Part shown: positions 44,672-56,323 of the stretch, in pieces
Position numbering within the stretch: the first letter of the stretch is position 1
Layout of the letters: the number at the start of each line of letters is the position of its first letter
NCBI GenBank assembly: GCA_963556145.1
Contig: OY744467.1
Coordinates: 2,108,001-2,172,000 of the forward strand
Direction of reading: 5' to 3'
DNA length: 64,000 nucleotides
Origin: Hygrocybe punicea
Lineage: Eukaryota; Basidiomycota; Agaricomycetes; Agaricales; Hygrophoraceae
Position numbers and translations under genes: made by a program
Notes under the pieces: model-generated
Told to the model about the DNA's origin: nothing
The model's input: only the letters and a program-made list of their open reading frames with translations
The model's database searches: none

Positions 44672-46127
44672 TACAATTTTACTTATACATGCTTAACTAA
44701 AGGTTTGGTACACGAATTATGGCTAGGGAAGGGATTTTAGCAAAGTAGAGCCTAAAAACAGTGGCTGAGACTCATGATCAGCCACTGTTGTTAGACTCTT
44801 AGTGTGGGAAGGTCAGGTGTTTGAAATACTGTGACATTGTGTGACTGGATGTGTATGATAGTATGAGTGTTGATAGTTGCAGCACTGTGCAGCACCTATC
44901 AGAGTTTCAGTCGTTTCAGTTCCATGGCTTCAGACAATGTCTGTACTTTCAAGTTAAACGTGAACTTGAACCTGTGGTGATTCCCACTCCCTTTGTTCTG
45001 CTATCCCTTCAAGGGCCTTCATGGTGTAGGACAACTTTGTCATAACAACAAGTATGTTGCCTCTATTTATGAAAGACAATCATAAAAAATGATTAGATAG
45101 TTGTATTACGAAGATTGAGAAAATTTGGCCATCTCAAATACCACTATCTCCATTGATATATCCATCCCAATATCCATTAATACTAGAAATGGTAGTTATG
45201 CATGAACTTCTGTCAAGGTTCATTAATGTTTGTTGCAACAAATTCTGCTCAGTTCTTGCCCCAAGTGGATGGGGGACCCATGTCAAGGGACCTGCAATGC
45301 AAGATCCTAATGTCTGGTTACTATTTGGTGGTAATCTGAAGAACGTGTGCTTGACACTGGTACTCACCTTGGCAACTAGTGGGGATCAACTCCACTGGAA
45401 AGGGAAGTAAGCTCTTTTGTCTAGGATTTCTGATTGGCCAGGCTTGTCCTACTTTGTCACCCTTGCTGCTCTTCTGGGAAGAATATACATCTTGAAGTTC
45501 AACATTTGTAATTGGAGGAGGGAGTGGTCTGCCTTGTGTAAGAAACCGCAAATCAGATCAAACAGGAGGAGAGGTAGAATGTATGTTTATGGCTCTGGGA
45601 TGGTGGTGGATGGAATGGGAAGCTACTTATTCTCCTGGCAGCTGCCAAACTTCTCTGGGAGGGTGTCAGGGTGCTCCTTCACATTAGTGTCCCAGGAATT
45701 AGCCTGGGTAAATTTACTTTGGCAAATTTACCTTGGTGAATTTACTTAATTTACATTAATTTGCTGGTGAATTATAAGTGCACTGAAAACTGTAGGTAAA
45801 TTTGGGTAAATTTGAGATAGGTAATGTTGGTTGTTGGCCAAGTTAGTTAAGGTTTTCAATCTGAAAAGCCATGTCAGATGGACACACAGGCTCTCCATGA
45901 GATGGTTTGACAGTGGTGGCTTGCTGTGCAGTGAAAACCTGTAGCAGTACTTTCATTATACCCCAAGAGTTTGACATCCAGTCCCTTTCCTCTCAGCTCT
46001 AAAGTGAAAGACTCCAAAGGAATTGGTTGGGATACACGGTAGCAGTACAATATGATTATCTTCACATAATCCTCTACCAAGTGTACTGGTAAATTAACTG
46101 TCCTTTACCTACTTCCAGAATACCACC
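44672..46127. other. Intergenic, weak coding signals only
   Basis: Contains TGGGTAAATTTACTTTGGCAAATTTA-like repeats (about 45700-45820). A minus-strand frame at 45874-46080 (68 codons, KIIILYCYRVSQPIPLESF) looks protein-like but is isolated; it may be a remnant exon. Confidence 0.4.
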
Positions 46128-46589
46128 ATGGGTGCACAATTTCCACCCATGTCAATGCCTCAGGAAATCAATGGCATCAGCACTCAAGCTCACTGTGCCA
46201 GTGATAACCTGGCCTTAGACACCCAAGATGAAAATCATGCAAGTTCAGCATTTGAATTCATCCCAGACCATTCCATCCATGCAAGTCCTCCCAGCACGCC
46301 AATTCAGAGAAATGCTGGCTTATCACCACCACAATATGACCCAATCCATCACTCAACAATAGCAGGATCACCTCACAGCTACCAAACAGGTGGCACAGTT
46401 TGCCTGGGGCCTCCACTTAGCCTACAAACAGCATGGAGGACTTTCCCTCCCTACACACAATCTTTTGCTCTAGTTCCAATTCTCACCCCTACTTGCAACC
46501 AGTGCCAACATAGCTGCATGGAAACTCCATCTCACCAGGGATGTTCAGGGCAGGCTTCCAATTTGTGGGGGATTAATGGAACTGTTTGA
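46128..46589 (+). CDS. Hypothetical protein, Ser/Pro/His-rich
   Basis: 153-codon ORF from MGAQFPPMSMPQEINGIS. A CTACTTCCAG acceptor-like site lies just upstream, so it could be a last exon. Composition is Ser/Pro/Gln/His-rich with no domain. There is no homologue that I recognise, and the G+C content resembles the surrounding low-gene region. Confidence 0.35.
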   Translation: MGAQFPPMSMPQEINGISTQAHCASDNLALDTQDENHASSAFEFIPDHSIHASPPSTPIQRNAGLSPPQYDPIHHSTIAGSPHSYQTGGTVCLGPPLSLQTAWRTFPPYTQSFALVPILTPTCNQCQHSCMETPSHQGCSGQASNLWGINGTV

Positions 46590-46974
46590 ATCAGACATGG
46601 CATGAGAAATTTATATATATATTGTACTATAGCATTGATTACTCCAGCTTCTTTTGTGTAGTTACATCAGTAAATTTACATCTCCCTTTTTTTGCACTTT
46701 TGACACCTTGACCTTTTTCTCAACTTTTTTTGCCAACTTTTTTCACCTTTTGGTGCTTTAGCACCTTGAAAAAGTTTAAAGATCTTACAGTTTTTTTTTC
46801 TAAACATCCTTTCATACCTTTTGACACTTTTTTCTCCCTAAAACAACTTTCAACACTTTTTTCGAAGTTTGCTAGACCTTTTTCGAAGTTATTTAGATTG
46901 AATTAATAGTGATAATTTTCGAAATAAATTCTACAATGTAATTTTAAGCCCTGCCCGCCACCTGCCCGTCTACG

Positions 46975-47670
46975 TCGCGATCGTCATCGTCTCGCCACCG
47001 CCGCTGCCAATGGGTGGTGGTGGCCAGCGTCGTCCTGCAACCATCGCTGCCAGTGGGTGGGGTCGTTGTCGTCCTGCTGCTGCTGCCAGTTGGCGGTGGT
47101 GACAGCCGACGTCGTCGTTGTCCTGCTTGCTGCTGCCAAGTGTGGTGGTGGCCAACGTCGTCCCGTGGCCGTCGCTGCCAGTGGGTGGGGTCGTCGTCGT
47201 CGTCCTGCTGCTACAGCCAGTTGGCAGTGGTGACAGCCGACGTCGTCGTTGTCCTGCTTGCTGCTGCCAAGTGTGGTGGTGGCCAACGTCGTCCCGCGGC
47301 CGTCGGTGCCAGTGGGTGGGGTCGTCGTCGTCGTCGTCGTCCTGCTGCTACAGCCAGTTGGCGGTGGTGACAGCCGTCGTCGTCATTGTCCTTGCCAGTT
47401 GGCAGTGCTGGTGGCCGTCGTTGTTGTCGTCCTGCTTGCTATTACAAGTTGGCAGCGGTCGTGGTTGCCATCCTGCTGCTGCCAATTGGCGGTGGTGACA
47501 ACCGACGTTCGTTGTCCTGCTTGCTGCTGCCAGATGGCGGTCGTCGTTGCGGTCGTCGTCGTCCTGCTGCTGCTGCCAGATGGCGGCGGTCGTGGTTGCC
47601 GTCGTCGTCGTCCTGCTGCTGCTGCTGCCAGTTGGCAGTGGTGGTGGCGTCATCTTCAATGGTCATCGTC
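46975..47670. repeat. GC-rich trinucleotide minisatellite, 131-bp period
   Basis: GTCGTCGTC, CTGCTGCTG and GGTGGTGG blocks in a higher-order unit: GACAGCCGACGTCGTCGTTG occurs at 47101 and 47232. All frames are open but only low complexity, so I do not call a gene. Confidence 0.85.
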
Positions 47671-48222
47671 GTAGTGCCGTCTTGCCCTCGTTAGCGGGGA
47701 TTGGGGATGGTGAGGCAGTTGGGTACGTACCTTATCAGCCCGGGTGTCCTCACACCTCTCCTTGTCGTTTCTTGTCAACGCCATCGTCCCTGTTGCCGTG
47801 TTGTCGTGTCTGTGGTCGAAGATCAGTGACGAAAATCGCTAAGTCAAAACTTACCGAAAGTGGCAACTGAGTGACGATGTTTGGCACTCCATTTTGCCAA
47901 ACTTCGTCAAACGGTCCGTGCGCGATCTCAAATCATATATAAGTCGTGCACAATCACTTCATTTACTATAGTACGTCACTGACTTTACTTGGCAGAATGA
48001 ACATTCGTATATAACAATCTCATTATTTATTATGTATATATTATATGTGCTGCAATGCAATTATTTAATCAATTCATACTATCCTTATATGGTTATACAA
48101 TTATATTAAATAAATAAATAATAAATTCTACAATTTGAGATATGCTCATGATGCATCTAGCACTTGCAAAAGTTGGATCACTTAGAGAACTTTTTGTGTG
48201 CTTTTATCTACTTTTACAAGAG

Positions 48223-48269
48223 GTTTGACCTTTTCCAGGATAAGGGACTCGGCCTGGAAAAGGTCAAAC
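48223..48269. repeat. Perfect 17-bp hairpin
   Basis: GTTTGACCTTTTCCAGG and its exact reverse complement are separated by 13 bases, near the right end of the TA-flanked element. Confidence 0.9.
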
Positions 48270-48839
48270 TCTTTTCAACTTTTCCCCCTTTTTCCACTTG
48301 AAAAAGGTGAAAAGGACCCAAAAAGGGGATGTGTAATTTTACTGATGTACTCTCTCTCATTATTATGTGAATGTTTGTTTCACTAAGAATTACCGGAGTT
48401 GACTTTGTTCAGGTACCTCCTTCTTGTTGTTTGTGGGTTTCTAATATCTAAATAACCTATCAGGAAGGGGTTTGTAGGTATATGTACTGTATGTTATAGC
48501 TGGCAATGAAGATGCATCAAGAAGATTCCAGAACATTGGAGGAGAGAGTATTCATCATAGAAGTTTCGAGGAGAAGAGAGAATAAAGATGTGAAGGAGGA
48601 TTTTCCAGAACGGCGAGGAGCAGCCGCGAAGGCGAGAGAAGGAAGATGTTCAGAATCAAGGCAGATGATTATAGGAAAGAGTTGCAGAGCAAGCACCATC
48701 TGAGAATGATGACATGAAGGACGGCGGCAATGGAGGGGCGAAGGATGAGAGTAAGGAATCTTACCATGGCCTCGCCAACCAGAGGCGTGGCAGAGAATCT
48801 TCTGGAGCAGTTGAGTAAGAAAGTAAGTCACGTATTTTC

Positions 48840-48904
48840 AGCCAATCGCAAGGCCGAGTTTTCAATCTGCCAGCCAATCAGGAGGGCGGAATGGCAGCCA
48901 ATCA
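48840..48904 (+). promoter_or_regulatory. Three CCAAT boxes upstream of the kinase-like gene
   Basis: AGCCAATC occurs at 48840, 48872 and 48896, all in the same orientation, followed by a TATAAT-like stretch at 48936. The CCAAT-binding HAP/NF-Y complex is the expected factor. Confidence 0.65.
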
Positions 48905-49078
48905 AAAGGTGTCTTTATGTACCATGTCGCGGCTTATAATATGGAAGATAGCGTGACGTGACCTTTGTGACCGCGGAGTACGGATATACTTTTTATATGT
49001 TTACGTCTTTCTGATCTTGATTTTTGTTCTCATTCGTAGGCTTCCACCGTGTTCGGCTCACTGAAATATCCTTCAGCG

Positions 49079-50415
49079 ATGAGCGCGGATGCAACGTCAG
49101 TTCCGTTGACCTTCGATTCACGGAAAAGACCTCCAAAGGATCCTGGTTCTGAGCGGTTCTGAGTTGTTCTGGTCAGAACAACAAAGGTGGCTTGAAGAAA
49201 GTGGTTATATGCTTCGCCCCCGGTATTTACCTGGCTGGGTGCCGTCATGGCAAGGGAACAAGAAGATTTGGTTCGAATGTGAAGACGGGCAAGATGCCCT
49301 GGTACGTTGGTCGTTATTCTTCACATTTCAGCCATCTTATTTCTGTAGCCTGGTCAAGTAATGGACGCCACCCGCATAGTAGATGGCAAATTTGTCCTCT
49401 TGAAGTCCGTCCGGAAATCTAGACACCCATTCGAGGCGGACATTGGTTCTTTCTTGTCATCCCGACCTCTTGCGGCTGACCCTGCAAACCATTGTGTACC
49501 GATCTACGAAATTCTTCAGGTCCCAGATGACGAGGAAATAATACTTCTTGTAATGCCGTTGCTATGCCAGTACGATGATCCCCGCTTCGACACCTTTGGT
49601 GAAGTTGTGGAGTTTTTCCGACAGATCTTTGAGGTACTTCCTCTCGTTGTGTGTATGTTGCTTGATCGGAATACCTTTCCATCAGGGATTGCAATTCATG
49701 CACAAGAATCATGTTGCACACCGGTATGCCGACCTTTCTTCAAAGTTCAAGATCTGAATTGCTTTTCTCAGTGACTGCATGGATTTGAACATTATGATGG
49801 ATGCGGCTCCACTTTATCCAATACCGTACCACCCTTGCGAACACGAAATGAGGCGCGACTTCAAGGGCAAGGCAACATACAGAACTCGCACTCAGCGACC
49901 AGTGAAATACTATTTTACGGATTTTGGTATATCCCGTCGATATGAGCCCGACGTCATCCCGCTTGAAGAACCTATTTGGGGTGGGGACAAAACGGTCCCT
50001 GAATTCCACAAATCAGACAATCCCTGTAACCCGTTCCCCACCGACGTCTACTACTTGGGAAATCTGATTAGGGAAGATTTTCTCAAGGTCAGCAGTATTC
50101 GTATTATGCCCTGATCATTATCCTCAAGTGCCGCATCTCCAGGGCTCTGAATTCTCGTCGGGAAAGTATGGCTTCGAATTCATGGAGCCTCTCGTGGCCG
50201 ATATGGTTCAAGACGACCCCGCAAGTCGGCCTAATATGGATGAGGTTGTCGCTCGATTCGAAGTTATTCGAAAAGGGCTAAGCAACTGGAAACTTCGTTC
50301 CCGTGTCGTCAAGAGAGACGACAATCCTGTGTTTGGGTTCTTCCGCATCCTAGCTCACTGGACAAGACGTATTGGGTTTATTTTGAGACGCGTTCATTCG
50401 ATACCTACCCGTTAA
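49079..50415 (+). CDS. Protein-kinase-like protein
   Basis: Start ATG 49079 (MSADATSVPLTFDSRKRPPK); introns include 49302-49348 (GTACGT...GTAG), about 49634-49685 and about 49723-49772, plus one near 50090-50140. Motifs: VMDATRIVDGKFVLLKSV (Lys of the ATP site), HVAHRDCMDLNIM (HRD loop split by an intron) and YFTDFGISRRY (DFG). The C-terminal part keeps DPASRPNMDEVV. It resembles the lineage-specific kinase-like proteins expanded in Agaricomycetes; substrate unknown. Between RPPKDPG and QQRWLEESGY the frame breaks at a short duplicated GGTTCTGAG stretch (49142-49172); only a 31-nt intron or a frameshift would join them, so the 5' end may be damaged. Confidence 0.75.
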
Positions 50416-50883
50416 CCATGTTGTCTTGTAGTATTTATTCGCTCTTGTTCTGACACGGGAAATGTATATATATCCCTGGTTATAAGTACCCTCTTTCCTG
50501 TTCTTGCAAAAATATTTAGATGGAAGATCCTTAATGGGAACATCGAGAACGTCATGATCATGTTGGCTTCACAGTTATCTCTGTTTCTGAAGCTACGTCC
50601 ACCTGAGTAAAGTTGATATTGAGAGAAACCCGAACAGTACTGGCGTTTCCTCCCCCGTCAGGCATCGTTGATCCGCCGATTCAGGTCATCCGTTTATAGG
50701 TCCAGTGTAGAGTCATGTTCGAGATTATTGCACATTTGAAGAGCTCCAGCATAAGTCCTCGATATCCTGAACCAATGGTGCGCCCGGTAGCGGTAAAGTG
50801 TTGCTTCAACAAGCCATCATCCACTCGCCGTCTGTTAAACTCGTACGCTTCATTGCCATCTCTTGTGTCATGACTTTTAGTTA
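50416..50883. other. Convergent intergenic region
   Basis: Lies between the ends of the kinase-like gene and ZNHIT3. Nothing recognised. Confidence 0.6.
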
Positions 50884-51727
50884 CTAACGCCAGTCAAGTC
50901 CCAGCGCCCCTTCCTTTCCCCCTCTTACAGCGGCCTCCACGGCTTCTGCGAGCTCCCTGAGCGCGAGGACGTCCTCGTCAATCTCAATGTTGCCTCGTGC
51001 TTGTTCTTTGAGATCAGCCGCTGTGACTCCCAAAGCACGCTGCAATGCGTATTCCCGATCAGGACCTCGCAGTTTGTCGATCGATGTTAGAACGGCGGGA
51101 AGGCGTGGGTGAGCTGCAAGCGACTTCCGGATGGCAGATGATGTAGCTGTTCATTTATTTTACATGCCCCGACGAATTGGGGAGTCAACACAAGTGCAAA
51201 CCCACCTATAGCTTCATAGTGGTGAAGTTGGAGAGGTTTCGGATCATCCCGTTTCAGGGGGTCAGGGTAGGCGGATTCTTCAGGAATGTAAGGCCAGTTC
51301 AGCGATGTCAATGATCGCAAAGGCGCTGGTTGAATTTCCTGCTGTTCTCCACGAGATTCCAATTGGTTTTCAGCTCTTGCGGAGGCTAGAAGGACAAGTA
51401 AATCAAGTGTTATTGAGACGCAGCCGCAGAGCACAGACCTTCTGTTACCTTTGTCTCAGGTATTAAAACCTCATCCTGTGAAGGGAGAATTTTTCGGGGA
51501 TTGCATAGTTCTAAGCAAACGACATGTTCGACGACGACAGTAAAGGTGAGAATCAATACTCACCTGTGTGCCTCTGATAACATTGAACGGAACAACTAGT
51601 TAGCAGGTTAAATGTCACCTATGAAGTAAGTAACATCTTCGTACTAAAACACCATGCATCTAGAGCAACTGTACTTGGACTCGGTTGTCGTGCAGACCTG
51701 ACACGACGCCCTGGCCCGAGGAGACAT
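50884..51727 (-). CDS. Zinc-finger HIT protein, ZNHIT3/Hit1-like
   Basis: Five exons on the minus strand: 51727-51645, 51595-51564, 51510-51439, 51385-51206 and 51146-50884, 209 residues. The N-terminus holds the HIT zinc finger: CQVCTTTESKYSCSRC, then YCSVQCYQRHTELC. The C-terminus has the helical region (AIRKSLAAHPRLPAVLTSID) of this family. Hit1/ZNHIT3 proteins help assemble box C/D snoRNPs with Rsa1/NUFIP in the nucleus. The finger is split by introns, so single-frame scans miss it. The third donor (GAAG/GTCTGT) is weak and was chosen because it keeps the frame. Head of the gene faces the 3' end of CTR9 on the same strand. Confidence 0.85.
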
Positions 51728-52033
51728 CGACGATAATACAGTTCAAGTAAGTGTGTTAGATGAGGCGTTGTTTGGTAAACGCTTCTGAACCAAACACCCT
51801 GTTTTAGCCGCCATTCTTCCCCGAATTCAATGTGGCGGCTACGTAAATAAGAGATGAAATGCAGGTCATAGTAAATATAGATGATACACGGCCGGCATCA
51901 ATAACAGCAATGGTACCCGAGCGCAAGATAGAATCATGTCATTTCTTCGTCCGTGTCCGAGAGTAGCTCCTTACTCTTGCTATAAATCACAGAATGAGAA
52001 GCTGTCTCTGCCACAGAACAAAATCAACCCCAC
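51728..52033. promoter_or_regulatory. Spacer between CTR9 3' end and ZNHIT3 start
   Basis: About 300 bp must hold both the CTR9 terminator and the ZNHIT3 promoter. No clear TATA box was seen. Confidence 0.4.
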
Positions 52034-55000
52034 TCACAATTGCTTTTTACGAGGTCCTGAAACATCGTCGTCTTCTTCGTCTCTGATCAGACGCTTCTTG
52101 TTCGCTCGCTATTTCAGATTGTGGAGTTAGTCCCATAAAGATTGTTGGCAATGGCGTAGGCTCACCTTCTTTGCCGGTTTTTCGTCCTCGTCACTGAATA
52201 GCGCCGGCACCTCTGCATCCCCTGGATCACTGGCCTTCTTCAGTTTGCCTCGTCGCTTCTTCTTGTGGTCACCCGCTTCATCACCACTCCCTCCTTCTGT
52301 CTTAACTCGTCTCGTTTTCTTTGCTTTACGCTCACGTTCCTCGTCACTTTCCATCTTCACCTCTCGGCTCCATTCTAGAGCTTGTTCCCTGGCTACTCGT
52401 CGCTCTTGGGCTAATATCTCGGCTTGCCGACGAAGTTCCTCCATCCTTACTTGCTTTAATTCACTAAATGAGAAACGGTCGTCACAACGATAGTGTAAAA
52501 AATGAATTACCTCCAAAGCTTCTTGTCGTTCCCGCTCTTCTTGTCGTTTCTGCCTAGCAGCGTCAAGCTTAGCTTGTGCCTCACTCTCAAAGTGTCTCTG
52601 TGTAGCGAGATGCTCGTCGCCTTTTCGTAGCATGTTGTCCCCATATTTACGCCGCTGGTCCGCAATCTCGCGGCTGTAGGGTACCATTTGAAACTTGTCA
52701 GCAGCCAGTGATGCAAATAGTCTATCAAGAAAAAACAATCTGTTATATTTTTCAGTATCATATATTGGGTGGGGAGGCTGACTTTTGCGCATGGCCTGCT
52801 TGGTCGATTGCAAGTTGCAAGTCTTTGAGGGATCGCTTGGAGGGTTTGATAGCGAAAAGCATTTCAGCCGCCTTCTGCTGTATCATGGCAATGTTATAAA
52901 CAATGGCTTTGTCGCTCGGTTGAACATGAAGAGCCTGCGGGAATCGAGTATAAGAATGGATGCCCAATTATTTCAAAATTTCTAGCGGTACCGTTTGTCC
53001 ATACCGCAAGGCGGTGTTCATAGCGGAGAATGATTGATCCTTATTCGCCTTTGCGTACCACGATCGACACAGGCACAAGAGTACTGGAACATTGTGACCA
53101 CCGTAAAATCGGGTTGATGCGGTCTCGTACTATAATCGAAATATCAATATTAGGAGAATAGATAAGCTGCATAGTAAAACGAGGACATACGCTTTCGATT
53201 GCCCGATCGAATTCATCACAAGCGTAATAACAATGTCCCATATTGAGGTAAACGCTGCCGTCGTTGATCGATTCGCGAACCTTGGCAAAAACATCCAGAG
53301 CTTCGCGAGCATTCTTGAAACGCTTCTGGGCCTCTTCCATGCCAGAGGTAGGTGGTGCCCCACCACCCAGTGAACCTAGAGCATCCTCAGCCGTGACGAT
53401 AGCGAGTCCTTGTGCAGCCACTGCACAAAGCGGGTCTAGGTGTAGAGCTTTTTCATAAAATTCTGCGGAACGTTGGAAGCCACGCCTCCGCTCATCTAAT
53501 CCCTTCGATGACATATCACGGCTCTCCCGTGATTGATGATACATAATCCAACCAGCAGCGCAAAGTGAGTAAACGTCGTGCTTGTCGTGGTCTTTGAGAG
53601 TTGCAAATACGAAGTCCTTGGCAGGTTTGGGGAGATTAGACTGGATTAGAAAATAAGTGTAGAAGGCGCGCAGGTTAAGGTTGTTGTTTTGAGAGGCGAG
53701 GGATTGTTTGAATAGGTCGTGAGCTTCGTTACTGCGGGTTAAATTAGCAAGCATTAGGGCTTGACGAATTTTGGCTATATGATATTGAGTTTCGTCTCTC
53801 CAACAATAGATATGAAATAAACATGCCATCGACATATTCGGGATGTCTAGACAACAGCTTGTCGTATGCATCTTTGGCCCTCATGTCTTCGCCCGCATCC
53901 TCATACACCCTTGCAAGGTTGTATAAAATCGAGGTTGACATACCCTCACCAAGATCGGAGCCAAGACTTGACGCATTGGTCAATGCGCTTTCATATAAGG
54001 TCCGGGCCTCCACGAGATTGCCTTCCAAGTGCTGCAATGCTCCTAGATTATTCAGTAATCTTGGGTCAACCTGCTCGGTAGCCTGACTGATCCTCAGGGC
54101 TTCCTTGAGTGCACGGCCCATCCGGTCCAGATTCTCTCCCTGCCACAACCGCGCAATTTCAACATGCATGTCCAGATCATCAGCAATACTGCGCGCCGTC
54201 TTGCTTAGAACCTGGGTACCATTTATCCGAGCATCCTCAAGTTCAAGGCTTTTGCTAACACGGTCGAAGAGTTCTCGAGCTCGGGCTCGTTCTTGACCTA
54301 CGTCGGAACTGGACACTCCGAGGCGAGGGTGAGCTCGGAGGGAGGCGAGCATAACGGTGGCTTCAAATGAACGCTGTGGATTTGGCGGCTGGAGGAGCGT
54401 GTCAAGACTGTGTATGGCGGCGGCCATCTCATCTGTATAATAATAATCAGTAACTGGAGACCAGCCGGTAAACCACACGCCACCATTCTGCATCTGCATT
54501 TGCGCCAACCCAATTGCACCGAGGATATGTTTGGGTTGTCCTTCGGTTGCGGCCATATAGTGTTTGCTTGCTTGCACAAGCGAGCCTTCCGCATGTGAAA
54601 CCCTGCCTGCTCGAAGATAACCTTCGGTCAAAACCGTTAACGTGTCCGCAAATTGGATAGTTCGTTCGGCAAGTTTCAGAGCCTGACAAACTCAGGGGTA
54701 AGTTTTCCAGGCCACGTCCGAGAAAAACAATTTCTCGCACCCGTGGATGATTTCCTTTGCGAAGAAAGAGTTCACATAGAGCATTAGCAGCACTTGCACT
54801 CTTCTGGTTCGCGTTAAAAGCCTTCTCGATCAATTTCATGCCTCCAAGGAATGCACGCGCCCTCTCTTCTTCGGTCTGGTTGTCAGTTTTGCTCGCATTA
54901 ATGGCCTCTAAACCTAGCAACAGTTGTGCAGACCATTCCGACGGATTCTAAAGATTGGTTACAAATTCAGTCATCGTGCTGGTCACGAGTGACTTACTAC

Positions 55001-55954
55001 TTCTAAACTGCGCTGCCAGGCCGCTTTGGCCTTACTTTTATGGTCCATGGCCCAGAGACACAACCCGATACCGATCCGTGGGTCAGGGTGACAATGCGGA
55101 TTCAATTGAAGGACTTGCTGGAATAGTTTAAGAGCTTGGGGAAAATTCCGTCTGGCATACAAGATCCTCGCCTTGTCACAGCTTAAATCGCCAGCCTGAT
55201 CTTCAAGGAGTGAAGAAACTGCACCTTTCCTAGTAATGCAACGAGGTTCGTCGGTTTTTCCACGAGAACGCCGTCAAACGAGCGCAGTGCGTCATCCATG
55301 GACCGTGTCGCAAGTTGTTGAATGCCTGTGAAGCGTTAGCGAACCAAATGCAATGTTTGTGGCATCTTCACCTCGCGTTAGGAATGCCAGAGTCCCGCCG
55401 ACACCTTCTCCAGATTCCGCTGCTACTTTCTCCCCTGAATTAAGGTATTGCGCCGCCTCCCGATAATAATCTTCCTTTGGCTTCTCATTTGTCATGGTAT
55501 CCTGTCCTATTGGCCGGAGCATCTCATTAAGAGCTTTGAAACGAATAAGAGTTTAGTTGCATGGCTCACGAGCATCGGGAAGCACGATTTTCGGCGCTTT
55601 ACGAGCGAGAGCAATCTGGATGTTGGCGAGCAATGCATATATTGGTGGTAATGAAGCCATTGTGCCGTTGGCCTGAAATGCTGTCAAGAAGAATCACTTC
55701 CACCGTAAAGTGAATTAAATGGACAACTGACACTCGATGGCGACAAGCGCAATCCTCTCCGCGGCTTCCAAAAAGCCCCTGCGCCAATATTCTCCAGCAA
55801 GTTTTGTCCAGACCCAAATCTTACATTGACCATCCTTCAGTAGGTCCAACACGTCCTCCGGGTTTGGGTCAAGGTTATCTAGGTCAATGGTAATGACCTC
55901 TTGTCCGCCCAGTTCGATGTCAACAGACCGTCCAGCAGAGGCTGCATCGGCCAT
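52034..55954 (-). CDS. CTR9: RNA polymerase II-associated PAF1-complex subunit CTR9
   Basis: Many short exons on the minus strand. Start MADAASAGRSVDIELGGQEV at 55954; the first exon ends GAGT/GTCAGT and joins CAGGCCAACGG to give AIESFQANGTMASLPPIYAL, a conserved CTR9 stretch. TPR repeats follow through most of the protein (for example LLNNLGALQHLEGNLVEART, YLNMGHCYYACDEFDRAIES, AEFYEKALHLDPLCAVAAQG). The C-terminus is a charged coiled coil (QAKLDAARQKRQEERERQEA) and a Lys/Glu-rich tail ending KRLIRDEEDDDVSGPRKKQL before the stop at 52034-52036. CTR9 is the scaffold of the PAF1 complex, which acts in transcription elongation and histone H2B ubiquitination. Divergently arranged with ADA2. Confidence 0.9.
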
Positions 55955-56323
55955 GCGTAATGGGAGAAACGGGCAGCACTTTGTTATGATGCACGCCTTT
56001 CCTTGTTTGACAGGCAAATTTTGAAGCAAAGCTTCAAGTTTCAAGCTTCAAGCTCAGGCTGACGTCGTGAAACTTGAATGTTCAACTCAGGGTTTGAGCG
56101 CCTCAGGATTTATTATTTTAAGTTCTGACCTCTGAAAAGCTCAGCGCTGAGATAGGATATATTTCAGGGAGCAGAGGAAATTAGCTCTGAATCACACATG
56201 TCGAGCCTTTGTCTGTCAGAGCAGCTGGACTTGGCGCACGTGGCGAACTCTGCCACTTAGACGCGACCAAAATCTCGACAGTCCTCGAGTTCCCGTTACT
56301 TCACACAGCAAGGGTTTCAACTC
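55955..56323. promoter_or_regulatory. Shared promoter region of CTR9 and ADA2
   Basis: 369 bp between the two start codons, transcribed in opposite directions. It contains short direct repeats of TTCAAGCTTCAAGC (about 56026-56052). Co-regulation is inferred from layout only. Confidence 0.55.

Larger units (their letters stand above)
46663..48349. mobile_element. TA-flanked inverted-repeat element (MITE-like, about 1.7 kb)
   Basis: Ends are TACATCAGTAAATTTACATC and the reverse complement of TACATCAGTAAAATTACACATC, matching over about 28 bp with few differences. TA at each outer end fits a Tc1/mariner-type TA duplication. Near the ends there are long CTTTTTT/AAAAAGG tracts. No transposase was seen; the core is a minisatellite. 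Confidence 0.5.

Noticed and set aside
46970..47694. Several overlapping open frames rich in Val, Cys, Gln and Asp
   Set aside because: They are six-frame readings of a minisatellite inside an inverted-repeat element.
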